Shown: piece by piece, positions 40,987-49,629 of the stretch
How positions within the stretch are numbered: position 1 is the first letter of the stretch
How the letters are laid out: every line of letters begins with the position of its first letter
Assembly (NCBI RefSeq): GCF_026340095.1
Contig: NZ_JAPEPO010000001.1
Span: 372,001-436,000 of the forward strand
Length of the DNA stretch: 64,000 nt
Direction: 5' to 3'
Source of the DNA: Streptomyces sp. NBC_01446
Lineage (GTDB): Bacteria > Actinomycetota > Actinomycetes > Streptomycetales > Streptomycetaceae
The notes under the pieces: generated by a model
The model's database searches: none
Seen by the model: only the letters and a program-made list of their open reading frames with translations
Told to the model about the DNA's origin: nothing
Program-made: the position numbers and the translations under genes

Positions 40987-41517
40987 TTACGAGCCGTCGC
41001 CGCCCATCTCGGCCATGAAGCGCACCGGGTCGCTGTCGAACCCGCGGATCGTCTCGTGCAGTGCCCAGGCTCCGGAGTCATCCGGGGTGAACTCCGCGAC
41101 GGTCGCGGCCGTCGCCCCCGCCACCTGCGCGAAGTCGTCCGCCAGGAGCTCCCTGTACCCCTCGACGACTTGCACGCCGGCGTTTGATATCTCACCGAAC
41201 GTTCGAGTACCGCCGCTCTGATGGATGGCCACCCCCACCACCACCCGCCCGGAGGTGGACGGCATCCGGTCGAACTCCAGGACCATCACCTCGACGAAGC
41301 CGAAGCCCTGGCCATTCTCACTGTGGCGGCTCATGTTGATGGTGCCGTCGGGAGAACGGCTCTCGGTGTGGACGACGTACACTGGTCGCCCTTGAGGGGC
41401 GTTCGCAGGGTAGACGGCGCCGATGATGTCCAGATGGCGAGGCGACTCCCCCAGCGGGCTCGGATCCCACCGAAGCCGTATCTCGACCTTCCCAAGCCCT
41501 GTGCTGGCGCTGGTCAC
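40987..41517 (-). CDS. TerD-family protein
   Basis: This 176-residue protein has KVEIRLRWDPSPLG and the GFVEVMVLEFDRMP segment of the TerD fold. These calcium-binding proteins are associated with tellurite and stress responses and with signalling clusters in actinobacteria. It stands alone, convergent with the MmyB regulator (71-base gap). Its calcium-binding residues are not clear from the sequence alone. Confidence 0.75.
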   Translation of the reverse strand: MTSASTGLGKVEIRLRWDPSPLGESPRHLDIIGAVYPANAPQGRPVYVVHTESRSPDGTINMSRHSENGQGFGFVEVMVLEFDRMPSTSGRVVVGVAIHQSGGTRTFGEISNAGVQVVEGYRELLADDFAQVAGATAATVAEFTPDDSGAWALHETIRGFDSDPVRFMAEMGGDGS

Positions 41518-41884
41518 TTCGCCTCCCCCACGTCACGACACGACACGACGTCGCCACGGGAATCCCCCGCATGTTCAAGTATGGCCGCCGGCAAGCCTGT
41601 TGATGCTTTCTTAGCGGAGGATCACCACCCGATGAGGGCATCGGCCGCTGGTGGTACCGCCGGGTGGTTCTGGTCAAAAGGTCATCAAGCCGTAGGTGGA
41701 CCAGTTCACGGGCGGCCGGATCGGGCTGCGGCTCACCGGTGGCAGCAAGACGGACGCCGACCCGGGTTCACGCCTTCAGAGGCGCGCCGGGGTCTTTATC
41801 AGCCGTAGCGCGGCGCAGCAGATGAGGAAGACGGTAAGGCAGCACCAGCCCAAGTTTTTCAGGTCCCATCAGCTATCTAGCGAG
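41518..41884. other. Non-coding stretch left of the third IS605-type element
   Basis: About 370 bases with no recognised gene. It contains A/T-richer DNA than its surroundings near 41590-41680 and 41815-41890 and may be decayed sequence. Confidence 0.4.
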
Positions 41885-41888
41885 GGGA

Positions 41889-41909
41889 CCCGTGCCTTTA
41901 GGCATGGGG
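41889..41909 (+). repeat. Left-end hairpin of the third IS605-type element
   Basis: CCCGTGCC-TTTA-GGCATGGG with one G-T pair, followed by GGGGAATCGC. This is the usual single-strand recognition structure for TnpA. Confidence 0.7.
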
Positions 41910-42008
41910 GGAATCGCTTCTCAGGGCTGCTCTGACCTCAACTCGGTGCACGGGTCTGCACTGTTGACCTGAGACGACTAGATGTGTGCCGTGTGTATAG
42001 TGATCGTG

Positions 42009-42446
42009 GTGACGGTAACGCGGAAGGTTCGCCGGTACTCCGGTGGCGTGTACGACTTGGGGCTGCACGTGGTGTGGTGCCCGAAGCACCGTCGCCGGGT
42101 TCTTGGTGGCCGTGTCGCGGTCCGGCTGCGTGAGCTGATCGAGGCGAAGGCAGCAGAGAAGGGCTGGGAGATCATCGCCCTTGAGGTGATGCCTGATCAC
42201 GTGCACCTGTTCGTCAAGCACGAGCCGAAGGCTTCCGCGTCCTACGTCGCGAACCAGTTCAAGGGCTTCACCTCCCGCGTGCTCCGTTCGGAGTTCGTGC
42301 ACCTGAAGTCGCAGATGCCCACGCTGTGGTCGTCGTCGTTCTTCGTCGCCTCGGTCGGCGCGGTCAGCGCGCACACGGTGGAGAAGTACATCAACACCCA
42401 GTGGGAACGGCCCTGGACGAAGAAGCAGACGGAGGGACAGGCGTGA
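42009..42446 (+). CDS. tnpA: TnpA, HUH/Y1 transposase of IS200/IS605 family
   Basis: This 145-residue protein has the HUH motif PDHVHLFV (about residue 65) and the catalytic tyrosine in VEKYINTQ near the C-terminus. RRYSGGVYDLGLHVVWCPKHRR is the typical start. I take GTG 42009, which lies 7 bases after a TATAGT box, as a leaderless start; ATG 41982 would add 9 residues. It cuts and joins single-stranded ends of the element. It overlaps tnpB by 4 bases. Confidence 0.9.
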   Translation: MTVTRKVRRYSGGVYDLGLHVVWCPKHRRRVLGGRVAVRLRELIEAKAAEKGWEIIALEVMPDHVHLFVKHEPKASASYVANQFKGFTSRVLRSEFVHLKSQMPTLWSSSFFVASVGAVSAHTVEKYINTQWERPWTKKQTEGQA

Positions 42447-43651
42447 TACGCGCCTACAAGTTCCTCCTTCGCCCCACCGTCCGCCAGCGCCAGGCGCTCG
42501 GCGACATGCTGCGTGATCACTGCTCGCTCTACAACGGCGCCTTACAGGAACGCCGTGACGCCTACCGGCACGCCTCGAAGACCAGCATCAAGTACGGGCA
42601 GCAGTCCGCGCAGCTCAAGGAGGTCCGCGCGTTCGACCCGGAGCGTCAGGGCCGCTGGTCGTTCTCCTCCCAGCAGGCCACGCTTCGCCGTCTGGACAAG
42701 GCGTTCCAAGCGTTCTTCCGGCGCGTGAAGGCCGGACAGAAGCCGGGCTATCCCCGGTTTCGGGGTGCGATGTGGTTCGACACGGTGGAGTTCCCCAAGG
42801 ATGGCGACGGCTGCCGGTGGGACTCCACCGGGCACGACCCCGTCACCCGCGTGCGCCTGCAAGGCGTCGGGCACGTCCGCGTGCACCAGCACCGGCCCGT
42901 GAAGGGTCGCGTCAAGACCGTCAGCATCAAGCGCGAGGGTCGGCAGTGGTATGTCGTCCTCGCCTGCGACGAGGTGGCCGCCGAGCCGCTGCCGGCCACG
43001 GGCGCGGCGTGCGGCATCGACATGGGTGTCACGCACTTCTTCACCACCTCCCAGGGCGCGCACGTCGAAAACCCCCGGCACGGCAAGCGCAACGCCGACG
43101 CCCTCGCCGAGGCTCAGCGTGCCCTCAAGGCGTTCCCTCGGCGCACGCGGGAGACCCGCACCGCCAAGCACTGCCGGGCCGTGGAGAAGGTTGCCAAGCT
43201 GCACCGCAAGGTCCGCCGTCAGCGTCTGGACCACGCGCACAAAGCCGCGTTCTGCCTGGTTGGCGACTACGACCAGATCGCGCACGAGCGGCTGAGTATC
43301 GCGAACATGGTTCGCACTCCCAAGCCGAAGCCCGACCCCGAGATGCCCGGAGCGTTCCTGGCGAACGGCGCCGCCTCGAAGGCCGGACTCAACCGCAGCA
43401 TTCTTGACGCGGGTTGGGGGGTGTTCCTGGGCATCCTCGCGCAGAAGGCTGAAAGCGCCGCTCGTGTATTGATCCCGGTGGACCCCCGCAACACCTCGCG
43501 CACCTGCCCCGAATGCGGGCACGTGGACGCGCAGAACCGCGACGGCGAAAAGTTCCAGTGCACCTCATGCCAGCACATCGACCACGCCGACCGCGTGGGC
43601 GCCTGGAACGTCGCACTCAGGGCCGGGCTGGTCCTTCCCGACGTGGCATAG
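42443..43651 (+). CDS. tnpB: TnpB, RNA-guided nuclease of the third IS605-type element
   Basis: This 402-residue protein has the N-terminal YKFLLRPTVRQRQAL helix and RuvC-like acidic residues in CGIDMGVTHFF, IAHERLSIANM and HIDHADRVGAW. A zinc ribbon has CPEC and CTSC. The third motif has Val where many TnpB proteins have Asn (ADRVGAWN rather than ADRNAA). It starts with GTG in the tnpA stop. It is a different lineage from the two TnpB proteins at 5644 and 29013. Confidence 0.92.
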   Translation: MIRAYKFLLRPTVRQRQALGDMLRDHCSLYNGALQERRDAYRHASKTSIKYGQQSAQLKEVRAFDPERQGRWSFSSQQATLRRLDKAFQAFFRRVKAGQKPGYPRFRGAMWFDTVEFPKDGDGCRWDSTGHDPVTRVRLQGVGHVRVHQHRPVKGRVKTVSIKREGRQWYVVLACDEVAAEPLPATGAACGIDMGVTHFFTTSQGAHVENPRHGKRNADALAEAQRALKAFPRRTRETRTAKHCRAVEKVAKLHRKVRRQRLDHAHKAAFCLVGDYDQIAHERLSIANMVRTPKPKPDPEMPGAFLANGAASKAGLNRSILDAGWGVFLGILAQKAESAARVLIPVDPRNTSRTCPECGHVDAQNRDGEKFQCTSCQHIDHADRVGAWNVALRAGLVLPDVA

Positions 43652-43667
43652 CCACCGACAGGAGAAG

Positions 43668-43689
43668 CCCCCCGGATTTACCCGGGGGG
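43668..43689 (+). repeat. Right-end hairpin of the third IS605-type element
   Basis: CCCCCCGG and CCGGGGGG with a six-base loop, followed by AGGAGTCAC. It would form the end of the TnpB guide RNA scaffold, with the guide read from about 43699 onward. Confidence 0.75.
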
Positions 43690-43820
43690 AGGAGTCACGA
43701 GGCTTGCGGTGCCGTCGGTGAAAACGCAGTCGACGGCCGGGGCAGAACGCTCCGGTCGGCTCTCACGATCTCGTCGGAGGGTGCGAAGTGCAGACGGGGC
43801 CACCTGCCGGCGAAAGCATT

Positions 43821-43940
43821 CATCGGCGTGATCTGCCCTTCAACGTGGCGGTGGCCCGCGCCTCCCACAACGATCTCCTCGCCGACCTCTACGAGAGCCT
43901 CAACGTGCCCCTCCGCCACACCGACGTCGCCGTGACCGTG
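43821..43940 (+). pseudogene. FCD-domain (GntR regulator) remnant next to the third IS605-type element
   Basis: The frame reads DLPFNVAVARASHNDLLADL and YESLNVPLRHTDV, which fits the FCD helices of FadR-type regulators (compare IRFHLGLLALSGNEHL in the GntR at 17624). No DNA-binding part is present on either side. It is probably a gene fragment left by the insertion or a deletion. Confidence 0.5.
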
Positions 43941-43982
43941 CGGGTCAAGGAAAGAAGTTCACTCCGCTCCGAGCAATCGCAG

Positions 43983-45374
43983 TCAGCGGGAGACCGTGAG
44001 TCTGCCGGGTTCGGCGCCGACCGCGCTTTCCTCGCGCCCCCGCAGCGTGAAGTCCGCGTCCACCGTCTCGCCCGCCCGCAGCAACTTGCGGAGGGCCAGA
44101 GGGTGCCGCCCGGGCGCCGACGCCACGATGCCGAGATGCCCTTCGGGCAGACCCGCGACGGCGTAGCGTCCCTGTTCGTCCGTGACAGTGCTGACCAGTT
44201 GCCGCCCTCTGCTGTCCAGAACGACCACCACCGCGCCGCGCACCGGCTCTTGGTCGACGTCGCGGACCGTGCCGGCCAGCGCGGGCACCGGTTCGCCGAA
44301 GTGGTGGCGGTGCACCGGGAGCGCGGTGGGTACGGGCGTCTCGAGAGCGGGGTCGTCCGCGGGCGGCTCGGTGACCGCTTCCGCAAGCGCGGCACGCCTA
44401 TGGCGCCCAGCGTCGAGTGCGAGGAGCGCTGCACCTCCGGCGATCCAGCCGCACAGCACGAGGACCGGCTTGAGTACGCCCGCGCCGCCGAAGTACAAGA
44501 TGCCGCGCAGCGCGTCGATGGCGTTCGCCAAGGGCATGACGGCGTGCACGGCCTGATAGAACTCCGGCAGCAGTGGTGCGGGCACCGCGCCTCCACTCGT
44601 GGGGATGGACATGACGATGAAGAGCGTCATGCCGACCGCGGGCAGGAACCGGCCGGTGAAGGGCGCGAGTCCGGATGCGGTCGTGGCCACCGCCGTGGTG
44701 AGCAGGAAGGCGACCGCCATCACGGACGGTTCGGGGTTCAGGTAGCCCAGGCCGACCCCCACCGCGTAGCCGACGGTGCTGAACAGCGCGGCGACGACCG
44801 TCAGGGCCAGCAGCTTGCGGCGACGGTTGAGGGTGACCGCGCGCAGCAACGTCGTGGCGAGGATGTAGGCCGGGATGTTCCATGCGATGCCGAAGTAGAG
44901 CACGGTCGAGCCCATCGGGTCCTTGGCCGTGGTCGGTGCGACGTCGCGAACCGTGAGCGTGTCCGCCGTGCCGGTGACCTTGCTGAAGGACGTGATCAAC
45001 GTCTGTTCCAGCGAGGCGCCGTTGGCCTTCGCGACGTAGAGCACCGGGTGCCCCCCGTCGACGGCGTAGCCCGCGAAGGCGCCCCGGTCCAGGACGGCCT
45101 GCCGCGCCCGCTCCCGACCTGTCACGGCCGTGACGTCGAATCCGCCGGCGGTCTGCGCGCGCAGCTTCGCCTCGACCCGGTCCGCCTCGGCGCCTCCGGC
45201 CACGACCACCTTCACGTGGTGTGGTCCGGGGGCGTGCAGGGCGGGCGCGAAGAAGAAGATCACGCCCAGAAAGAGGACCGCGGGGAACCAGGCGGCCTCG
45301 GCCAGGGCCTTCGCCACCGCCCCGCGCGGTCGTGTGCCGTTCTCCACCGTGTCGCGCTCCGTTCCCGCATCCAT
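43983..45374 (-). CDS. ABC-2/YhgE-like membrane protein with C-terminal carboxypeptidase-regulatory-like domain
   Basis: This 463-residue protein has one N-terminal hydrophobic segment, an extracytoplasmic region (about 45-145) and then about five membrane segments (about 150-345). The tail is a beta-sandwich (about 375-463, LAGTVRDVDQEPVRGAVVVV and VTDEQGRYAVAGLPEGH). The layout resembles ABC-2 permease-like YhgE/Pip or DUF3533 proteins, here joined to a carboxypeptidase regulatory-like domain at the C-terminus. It diverges from a TetR gene with two copies of a GTACCG-N2-CGGTAC-type operator between them, so it is probably a TetR-controlled export system. Confidence 0.75.
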   Translation of the reverse strand: MDAGTERDTVENGTRPRGAVAKALAEAAWFPAVLFLGVIFFFAPALHAPGPHHVKVVVAGGAEADRVEAKLRAQTAGGFDVTAVTGRERARQAVLDRGAFAGYAVDGGHPVLYVAKANGASLEQTLITSFSKVTGTADTLTVRDVAPTTAKDPMGSTVLYFGIAWNIPAYILATTLLRAVTLNRRRKLLALTVVAALFSTVGYAVGVGLGYLNPEPSVMAVAFLLTTAVATTASGLAPFTGRFLPAVGMTLFIVMSIPTSGGAVPAPLLPEFYQAVHAVMPLANAIDALRGILYFGGAGVLKPVLVLCGWIAGGAALLALDAGRHRRAALAEAVTEPPADDPALETPVPTALPVHRHHFGEPVPALAGTVRDVDQEPVRGAVVVVLDSRGRQLVSTVTDEQGRYAVAGLPEGHLGIVASAPGRHPLALRKLLRAGETVDADFTLRGREESAVGAEPGRLTVSR

Positions 45375-45378
45375 GGAT

Positions 45379-45392
45379 GTACCGATCGGCAC
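45379..45392. promoter_or_regulatory. TetR operator copy, GTACCGATCGGCAC
   Basis: GTACCG-AT-CGGCAC, 13 bases of the 14-base pattern agreeing with the perfect dyad at 45417 apart from the centre. It adjoins the start of the membrane protein gene (45374). Confidence 0.65.
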
Positions 45393-45416
45393 ACAAACAA
45401 CGATTGGACGATACAT

Positions 45417-45430
45417 GTACCGTGCGGTAC
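45417..45430. promoter_or_regulatory. TetR operator, perfect dyad GTACCG-TG-CGGTAC
   Basis: It lies 10 bases upstream of the TetR start at 45440 and 38 bases from the related copy at 45379. Confidence 0.7.
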
Positions 45431-45439
45431 GTTCAAACT

Positions 45440-46009
45440 GTGTCCCGTCCTATGAACACCGAGAAGCGTGCCGAACTCCTCGGTCAAGTGGTGGAGTACG
45501 TGCAGCGCCACGGCCTCGCGGACCTCTCGCTGAGCCCGCTCGCCGAGGAGATCGGCACGACGAAGCGCATGCTGCTCTACTACTTCGGCAGCCGGGGGAA
45601 TCTGCTGGCCCGGGCCCTGGCGGCAAGCCGACCCGATGCCCACGCGATGTTCGACACGGTCGAGGACGCGGCGGATCTGCGCCGGTCGGCCCGGGCACTG
45701 TGGAAGGCGATCACCGTGGGCGAGCAGGCCGGACCCGTCCGGATACTGCTCCAGCTCCTGAGTCTGGCCGCGACCGATCCGGACGAGTACGGAGATCTGG
45801 CCCGCGAGACCGTCGAGGTCATGATCGGCCCGATCGCGGACGCCGTCGGGCGCCTGGGCCACCCGAGGAAGGTGGCCCGCGAACGGGCGACTCTCCTCGT
45901 CTCCGGCCTACGAGGCCTGTGCCAGGACCGCCTGGTGACCGATGACGCGGCCCGCACCGACGCTGCGGCCTTCCATCTCATCGAGTCGGTGGTCGAGCCG
46001 AGGCGGTGA
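45440..46009 (+). CDS. TetR-family regulator
   Basis: This 189-residue regulator has the N-terminal TetR helix-turn-helix LSPLAEEIGTTKRMLLYYFG (about 30-50) and a helical ligand domain. GTG 45440 is taken as start because it lies close to the operator; ATG 45452 is possible. Two GTACCG dyads in the divergent intergenic region suggest autoregulation and control of the membrane protein gene. The ligand is unknown. Confidence 0.9.
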   Translation: MSRPMNTEKRAELLGQVVEYVQRHGLADLSLSPLAEEIGTTKRMLLYYFGSRGNLLARALAASRPDAHAMFDTVEDAADLRRSARALWKAITVGEQAGPVRILLQLLSLAATDPDEYGDLARETVEVMIGPIADAVGRLGHPRKVARERATLLVSGLRGLCQDRLVTDDAARTDAAAFHLIESVVEPRR

Positions 46010-46101
46010 ACCGGCGCACCATCGTGGCATGGACCGCGGGAGAACCGGGAGGGCGAGGCACCGTTCCGCCCGCGAGAACGCGCCTGGGCTACCCTCACCG
46101 C

Positions 46102-46638
46102 GTGATCGGCAACCGGATACGCGAGCTGCGCCAGTCCCGCAAGATGACCGTACGGGACCTGGCCTCGCGCGCCGGGGTGTCGACCGGTCTGGTCAGTCAG
46201 GTCGAACGCGGCCTGACCGATCCCAGCTTGGAGACGCTGCGCAGGCTCTCCGCCGCCCTCGGGCTCCCCCTTTTCGACCTGTTCCGGCAGGACGATCCGG
46301 ATGACGTCGCTCTGGTGCGGCGCGAGCGCCGGATCGTGGTGCGTTCGCCGCAGGGCGGGGTCGAGTACACACGTGTGTCGGCCGGCTCCGCGCGCCTCGA
46401 GGTGCTTGAGGGCGCGCTGGAGCCGGGCGGGGCGTCCTCGGAGGAGCGCTACAGCCACCCCTCGGAGGAGTGCGTCGTGGTGCTGAGCGGCAGCCTGGTC
46501 GTCGAGGCGGGCGAGAGCCGCCACGAGCTGGGGCCCGGGGACAGCTGCACCTTCGACTCCCGAGTCCCGCACCGCTACGTCAACGAGGGCAGCGAGCCCG
46601 CACGGTTCCTGGTGAGCGTGACACCGCCGAGCCGGTGA
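46102..46638 (+). CDS. XRE-family regulator with C-terminal cupin
   Basis: This 178-residue regulator has an N-terminal HTH_3 domain (about 1-60, LASRAGVSTGLVSQVERGLTD) and a C-terminal cupin (about 100-178, PGDSCTFDSRVPHRYVNEG). Regulators of this type often sense amino acids or polyamines and control nearby catabolic genes. It lies upstream of a class V aminotransferase and an amino-acid permease on the same strand (146- and 37-base gaps), which it may control. Confidence 0.9.
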   Translation: MIGNRIRELRQSRKMTVRDLASRAGVSTGLVSQVERGLTDPSLETLRRLSAALGLPLFDLFRQDDPDDVALVRRERRIVVRSPQGGVEYTRVSAGSARLEVLEGALEPGGASSEERYSHPSEECVVVLSGSLVVEAGESRHELGPGDSCTFDSRVPHRYVNEGSEPARFLVSVTPPSR

Positions 46639-46784
46639 CCCTCGCAACGCGTAGGTGATTCTCACAAGTTGACGGCCGGCCCCGAATCGATGGCCGGCCT
46701 CCCACCCATTGACGGGCACATGACTCGGCTGCTTCGATCACTCGCACTGAACAATTTCACCGTGATTGAAATGCGAGCTGCCCC

Positions 46785-47930
46785 GTGTCCCTCGTGCCCC
46801 TCGACGCCACCGAGCGTTTCCGCGCCCGATTCCCCTCCCTCAAGGACACGGTCCACCTGGCCAGTTGCAGCCAGGGCGCAGCCTCCGAGCACGTACTGAC
46901 GGCGCTGCAGGAGTTCCAGTGGTCCATGCGCAGCCAGGGCGCGCCCTGGGGCGCGTGGATGGCCCAAGTGGACGCCGCCCGCGAAGCGTTCGCCGCCCAC
47001 ATCGGCGCGCAGCCGGACGAGATCGCGGTGGTCGGCTGCGCCTCCGAAGGCGCTTACCAGGTGGCGTCCACGCTGGACTGGTCGCGCCGCCCCGGCCTGA
47101 TCACCACGGACATGGAGTTCCCGTCCATCGCCCACGTCTGGCTGGCGCAGGAGCGACGCGGCGCCCGGGTGCGTCATGTTCCGGAGCGGGAAGGGTCCGT
47201 CCTCGCCGAGGACTACGCCGCCGCGATCGACGACTCGACCAAGCTGGTCTCCGTGCCGCTCGTCTCCTACCGCAACGGCGTCCGGCTGCCGGTGGCCGAG
47301 ACGGTTCGGGCGGCACGAGAGGTCGGCGCGCGGGTGTTCGTCGACGCGTACCAGGGACTGGGCGTACTCCCGGTGGACGTACGGGAGCTGGACTGCGACT
47401 ACCTGGTGTGCGGTGCTCTGAAGTATCTGCTCGGCGTCCCCGGCATCGCGTTCCTCTACGCGCGCGGCGGCCTGCGCGACGACGTGGACCCTCAACTGAC
47501 CGGCTGGTTCGGGCGAGTTGACCCCTTCGGCTTCGACCCGCGCTCCCTCGACTTCCCGGACACCGCGCGCCGCTTCGAGACCGGCACCCCGTCGATCCCC
47601 TCCGCGTACGCGGCCGCCGCCGGGCTTCGCACCCTCGCCGACGTCGACCCGAAGGACATCGAGGCGCACGTCGGCGCGCTCACCACGTACGCCCACACAC
47701 GCCTGACCGAGATCGGCGAGACGCCTGCCTCGCCCGCCGACCCGGAACTGCGCGGCCCGCAAGTGGCGATCACCGACCCCGCCCCGGACGCGCTCGCTGC
47801 CGCGCTCGCCGAGCGCCGCATCGTCACCAGCCCGCGCGGCACCCTGCTCCGCGTCTCCTTCCACTACTACAACACCCCGTCCGACGTCGACGCACTTGTC
47901 GACGCGCTCGGCGAGATACGCGCCCAGTAG
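46785..47930 (+). CDS. Class V (cysteine desulphurase/selenocysteine lyase-like) PLP-dependent aminotransferase
   Basis: This 381-residue PLP enzyme has the cofactor lysine in VCGALKYLLGVPG (about residue 212) and the Asp that holds the pyridine nitrogen in VFVDAYQGLG (about residue 186). RRFETGTPSIPSAYA is the usual substrate-side segment. The reaction could be a desulphuration, deamination or transamination; the permease next door suggests an amino-acid substrate. There is no active-site Cys loop as in IscS, so iron-sulphur assembly is unlikely. It is followed 37 bases later by the permease. Confidence 0.85.
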   Translation: MSLVPLDATERFRARFPSLKDTVHLASCSQGAASEHVLTALQEFQWSMRSQGAPWGAWMAQVDAAREAFAAHIGAQPDEIAVVGCASEGAYQVASTLDWSRRPGLITTDMEFPSIAHVWLAQERRGARVRHVPEREGSVLAEDYAAAIDDSTKLVSVPLVSYRNGVRLPVAETVRAAREVGARVFVDAYQGLGVLPVDVRELDCDYLVCGALKYLLGVPGIAFLYARGGLRDDVDPQLTGWFGRVDPFGFDPRSLDFPDTARRFETGTPSIPSAYAAAAGLRTLADVDPKDIEAHVGALTTYAHTRLTEIGETPASPADPELRGPQVAITDPAPDALAAALAERRIVTSPRGTLLRVSFHYYNTPSDVDALVDALGEIRAQ

Positions 47931-47967
47931 CACGTCCAGGAACACCGCACCCCACGGAGCGAGTGAC

Positions 47968-49527
47968 ATGCCCGACGACGCCGGAAGCAGCCCAACGGCC
48001 GCCCCCTCCCCCACCACTGGCCCGCATCAGAGCACTGGTGCCGACGGCCAAGACCATGGCCTGAGACGGTCCTTGACCGGACGTCAGCTCAGCATGATGG
48101 GCCTGGGCGGCGCCATCGGAACGGGCCTGTTCCTCGGCTCGGGTCTCGCCATCTCCGCCGCGGGGCCCGCCGCCGTGATCGCGTACGTGCTCTGCGCGTT
48201 GATCGCCCTGGTGATCGGCTGGGCGCTGGCCGAGATGACCGCCGTACACCCGGCGACCGGCTCGTTCGGCACCATCGGCCGCCACTATCTCGGCCCGCTG
48301 GCCGGCTTCGTGATCCGCTGGACGTACTGGACGATCCAGGTGATCGCGATCGGCGGCGAGGTCATCGCCGTCGGCATCTACGTCCGTTTCTGGTGGCCCG
48401 AACTGCCGCTGTGGGCACCGGTGGTGGCGTCCTCACTGCTGCTCCTGGCGGCGAACGCACTGACCGTCGGGGTCTTCGGCCGCCTGGAGTACTGGTTCTC
48501 CACCATCAAGATCACGGCGATCGGCGTCTTCGTCCTGCTCGGTTGCGCCTACGTCTTCCTCGGCCTGCCCGGCCACACGGCGGTCGGCACCTCGAACCTC
48601 TCGGGGCCCGGCGGTCTCCTTCCGCACGGCATGAGCGGCCTGGGCACCGCCTTCGTCTTCGTGATCTTCAGCTACATCGGCACCGAGATCATCGCGGTGA
48701 CCGCCGCCGAGTCCGAGAACCCGGTGCGGGACATCCCGCGTGCCGCCCGGCGGATGGTCGTGCGACTCGCGCTCTTCTACGTTCTGGCCATGGCGGTGGT
48801 GGTCACCGTCGTGCCGTGGTCGCGCACGGCGGCGGGCGGGGACGTCACGGCGAGCCCCTTCGTCCAGCTCTTCGACGTCGCCGGGATCCCGGCCGCCGCG
48901 GGCATCATGAACTTCGTGGTCCTGACCGCGGCGCTCTCCAGCGCCAACGCCAACACCTACCTGGCAACCCGCATGATCCACTCCCTGGCGGTGGACCGGC
49001 ACGCGCCACGGACGTTCGCACGGGTCGGCCGCGGCGGAGTCCCTCACCGAGCACTCGCCGTCTCCGGGCTCGGCCTGGGCGCCGCCGCCATCCTCTCGGT
49101 CCACTCCGAGGACACGGCGTACGTCCTGCTCTTCGGCATCTCGGTGTTCGGGGCGCTGGTCGTGTGGATCCTCATCCTCGCCACGCACCTGATGTTCCGC
49201 CGCCACCGCGCACGCCACGACCTCCCCTCCTCCCCGGCCCGGCTGCGCGGCGCCCCGTTCACCACCGTCGCGGCGGCGCTCGCGCTGGCCGCGATCCTGG
49301 TCTCCACGGCGTTCATCGAGGGTCTGGAGGACTCCTGGAAGGCCGGCCTCCCGTTCTTCGCGCTGCTCATCGTCGTGTACCGCTTCGGCGCTCGGCGCTA
49401 CGAGACGGCGGAACCACTGCCGGACAGCACGTTGCTGCCCGAGCGTTCCGACGCCCGCCTCCCTGACACTCACGGCGAGGCGCTGCTCATCGATGGGCCG
49501 TCCGGTGCGGAGGCGGGGCCGAGCTGA
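47968..49527 (+). CDS. APC-family amino-acid permease
   Basis: This 519-residue membrane protein has about twelve hydrophobic segments. SMMGLGGAIGTGLFLGSG is the first-helix signature of the amino-acid transporter family and FSYIGTEIIAVTAAESENPV is the typical sixth-helix region. It has long cytoplasmic N- and C-terminal tails. It imports amino acids by proton symport. The ATG at 47968 is preceded by GGAGCGAG. It is coupled with the aminotransferase, and its 3' end converges on the TauD-type gene. Confidence 0.92.
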   Translation: MPDDAGSSPTAAPSPTTGPHQSTGADGQDHGLRRSLTGRQLSMMGLGGAIGTGLFLGSGLAISAAGPAAVIAYVLCALIALVIGWALAEMTAVHPATGSFGTIGRHYLGPLAGFVIRWTYWTIQVIAIGGEVIAVGIYVRFWWPELPLWAPVVASSLLLLAANALTVGVFGRLEYWFSTIKITAIGVFVLLGCAYVFLGLPGHTAVGTSNLSGPGGLLPHGMSGLGTAFVFVIFSYIGTEIIAVTAAESENPVRDIPRAARRMVVRLALFYVLAMAVVVTVVPWSRTAAGGDVTASPFVQLFDVAGIPAAAGIMNFVVLTAALSSANANTYLATRMIHSLAVDRHAPRTFARVGRGGVPHRALAVSGLGLGAAAILSVHSEDTAYVLLFGISVFGALVVWILILATHLMFRRHRARHDLPSSPARLRGAPFTTVAAALALAAILVSTAFIEGLEDSWKAGLPFFALLIVVYRFGARRYETAEPLPDSTLLPERSDARLPDTHGEALLIDGPSGAEAGPS

Positions 49528-49629
49528 CGCCGCGCTCGGTAGCGCCGGCGACCCGGCCTCTCGCCCCCTCGCACGGAACTGCGGCACGTCGCCGAACGAG
49601 CACCCGCGGTCATGCCGCCGCGCGGCAGC

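Larger units (their letters stand above)
41885..43698 (+). mobile_element. IS200/IS605-family element with intact tnpA and tnpB
   Basis: Left-end hairpin at 41889-41909, tnpA (42009-42446), tnpB (42443-43651) overlapping by 4 bases, and right-end hairpin at 43668-43689, then AGGAGTCAC to about 43698. GGGGGGAATCGCTTCT after the left hairpin matches the second element. Both genes are intact, so it may be mobile. The exact ends are estimates. Confidence 0.8.

Noticed and set aside
46674..46699. GGCCGGCC pair with a 10-base spacer after the XRE-cupin gene, considered as a terminator
   Set aside because: Each arm is itself a palindrome of a sequence common in high-GC DNA, and the next gene is on the same strand with a short gap, so a terminator is not well supported.
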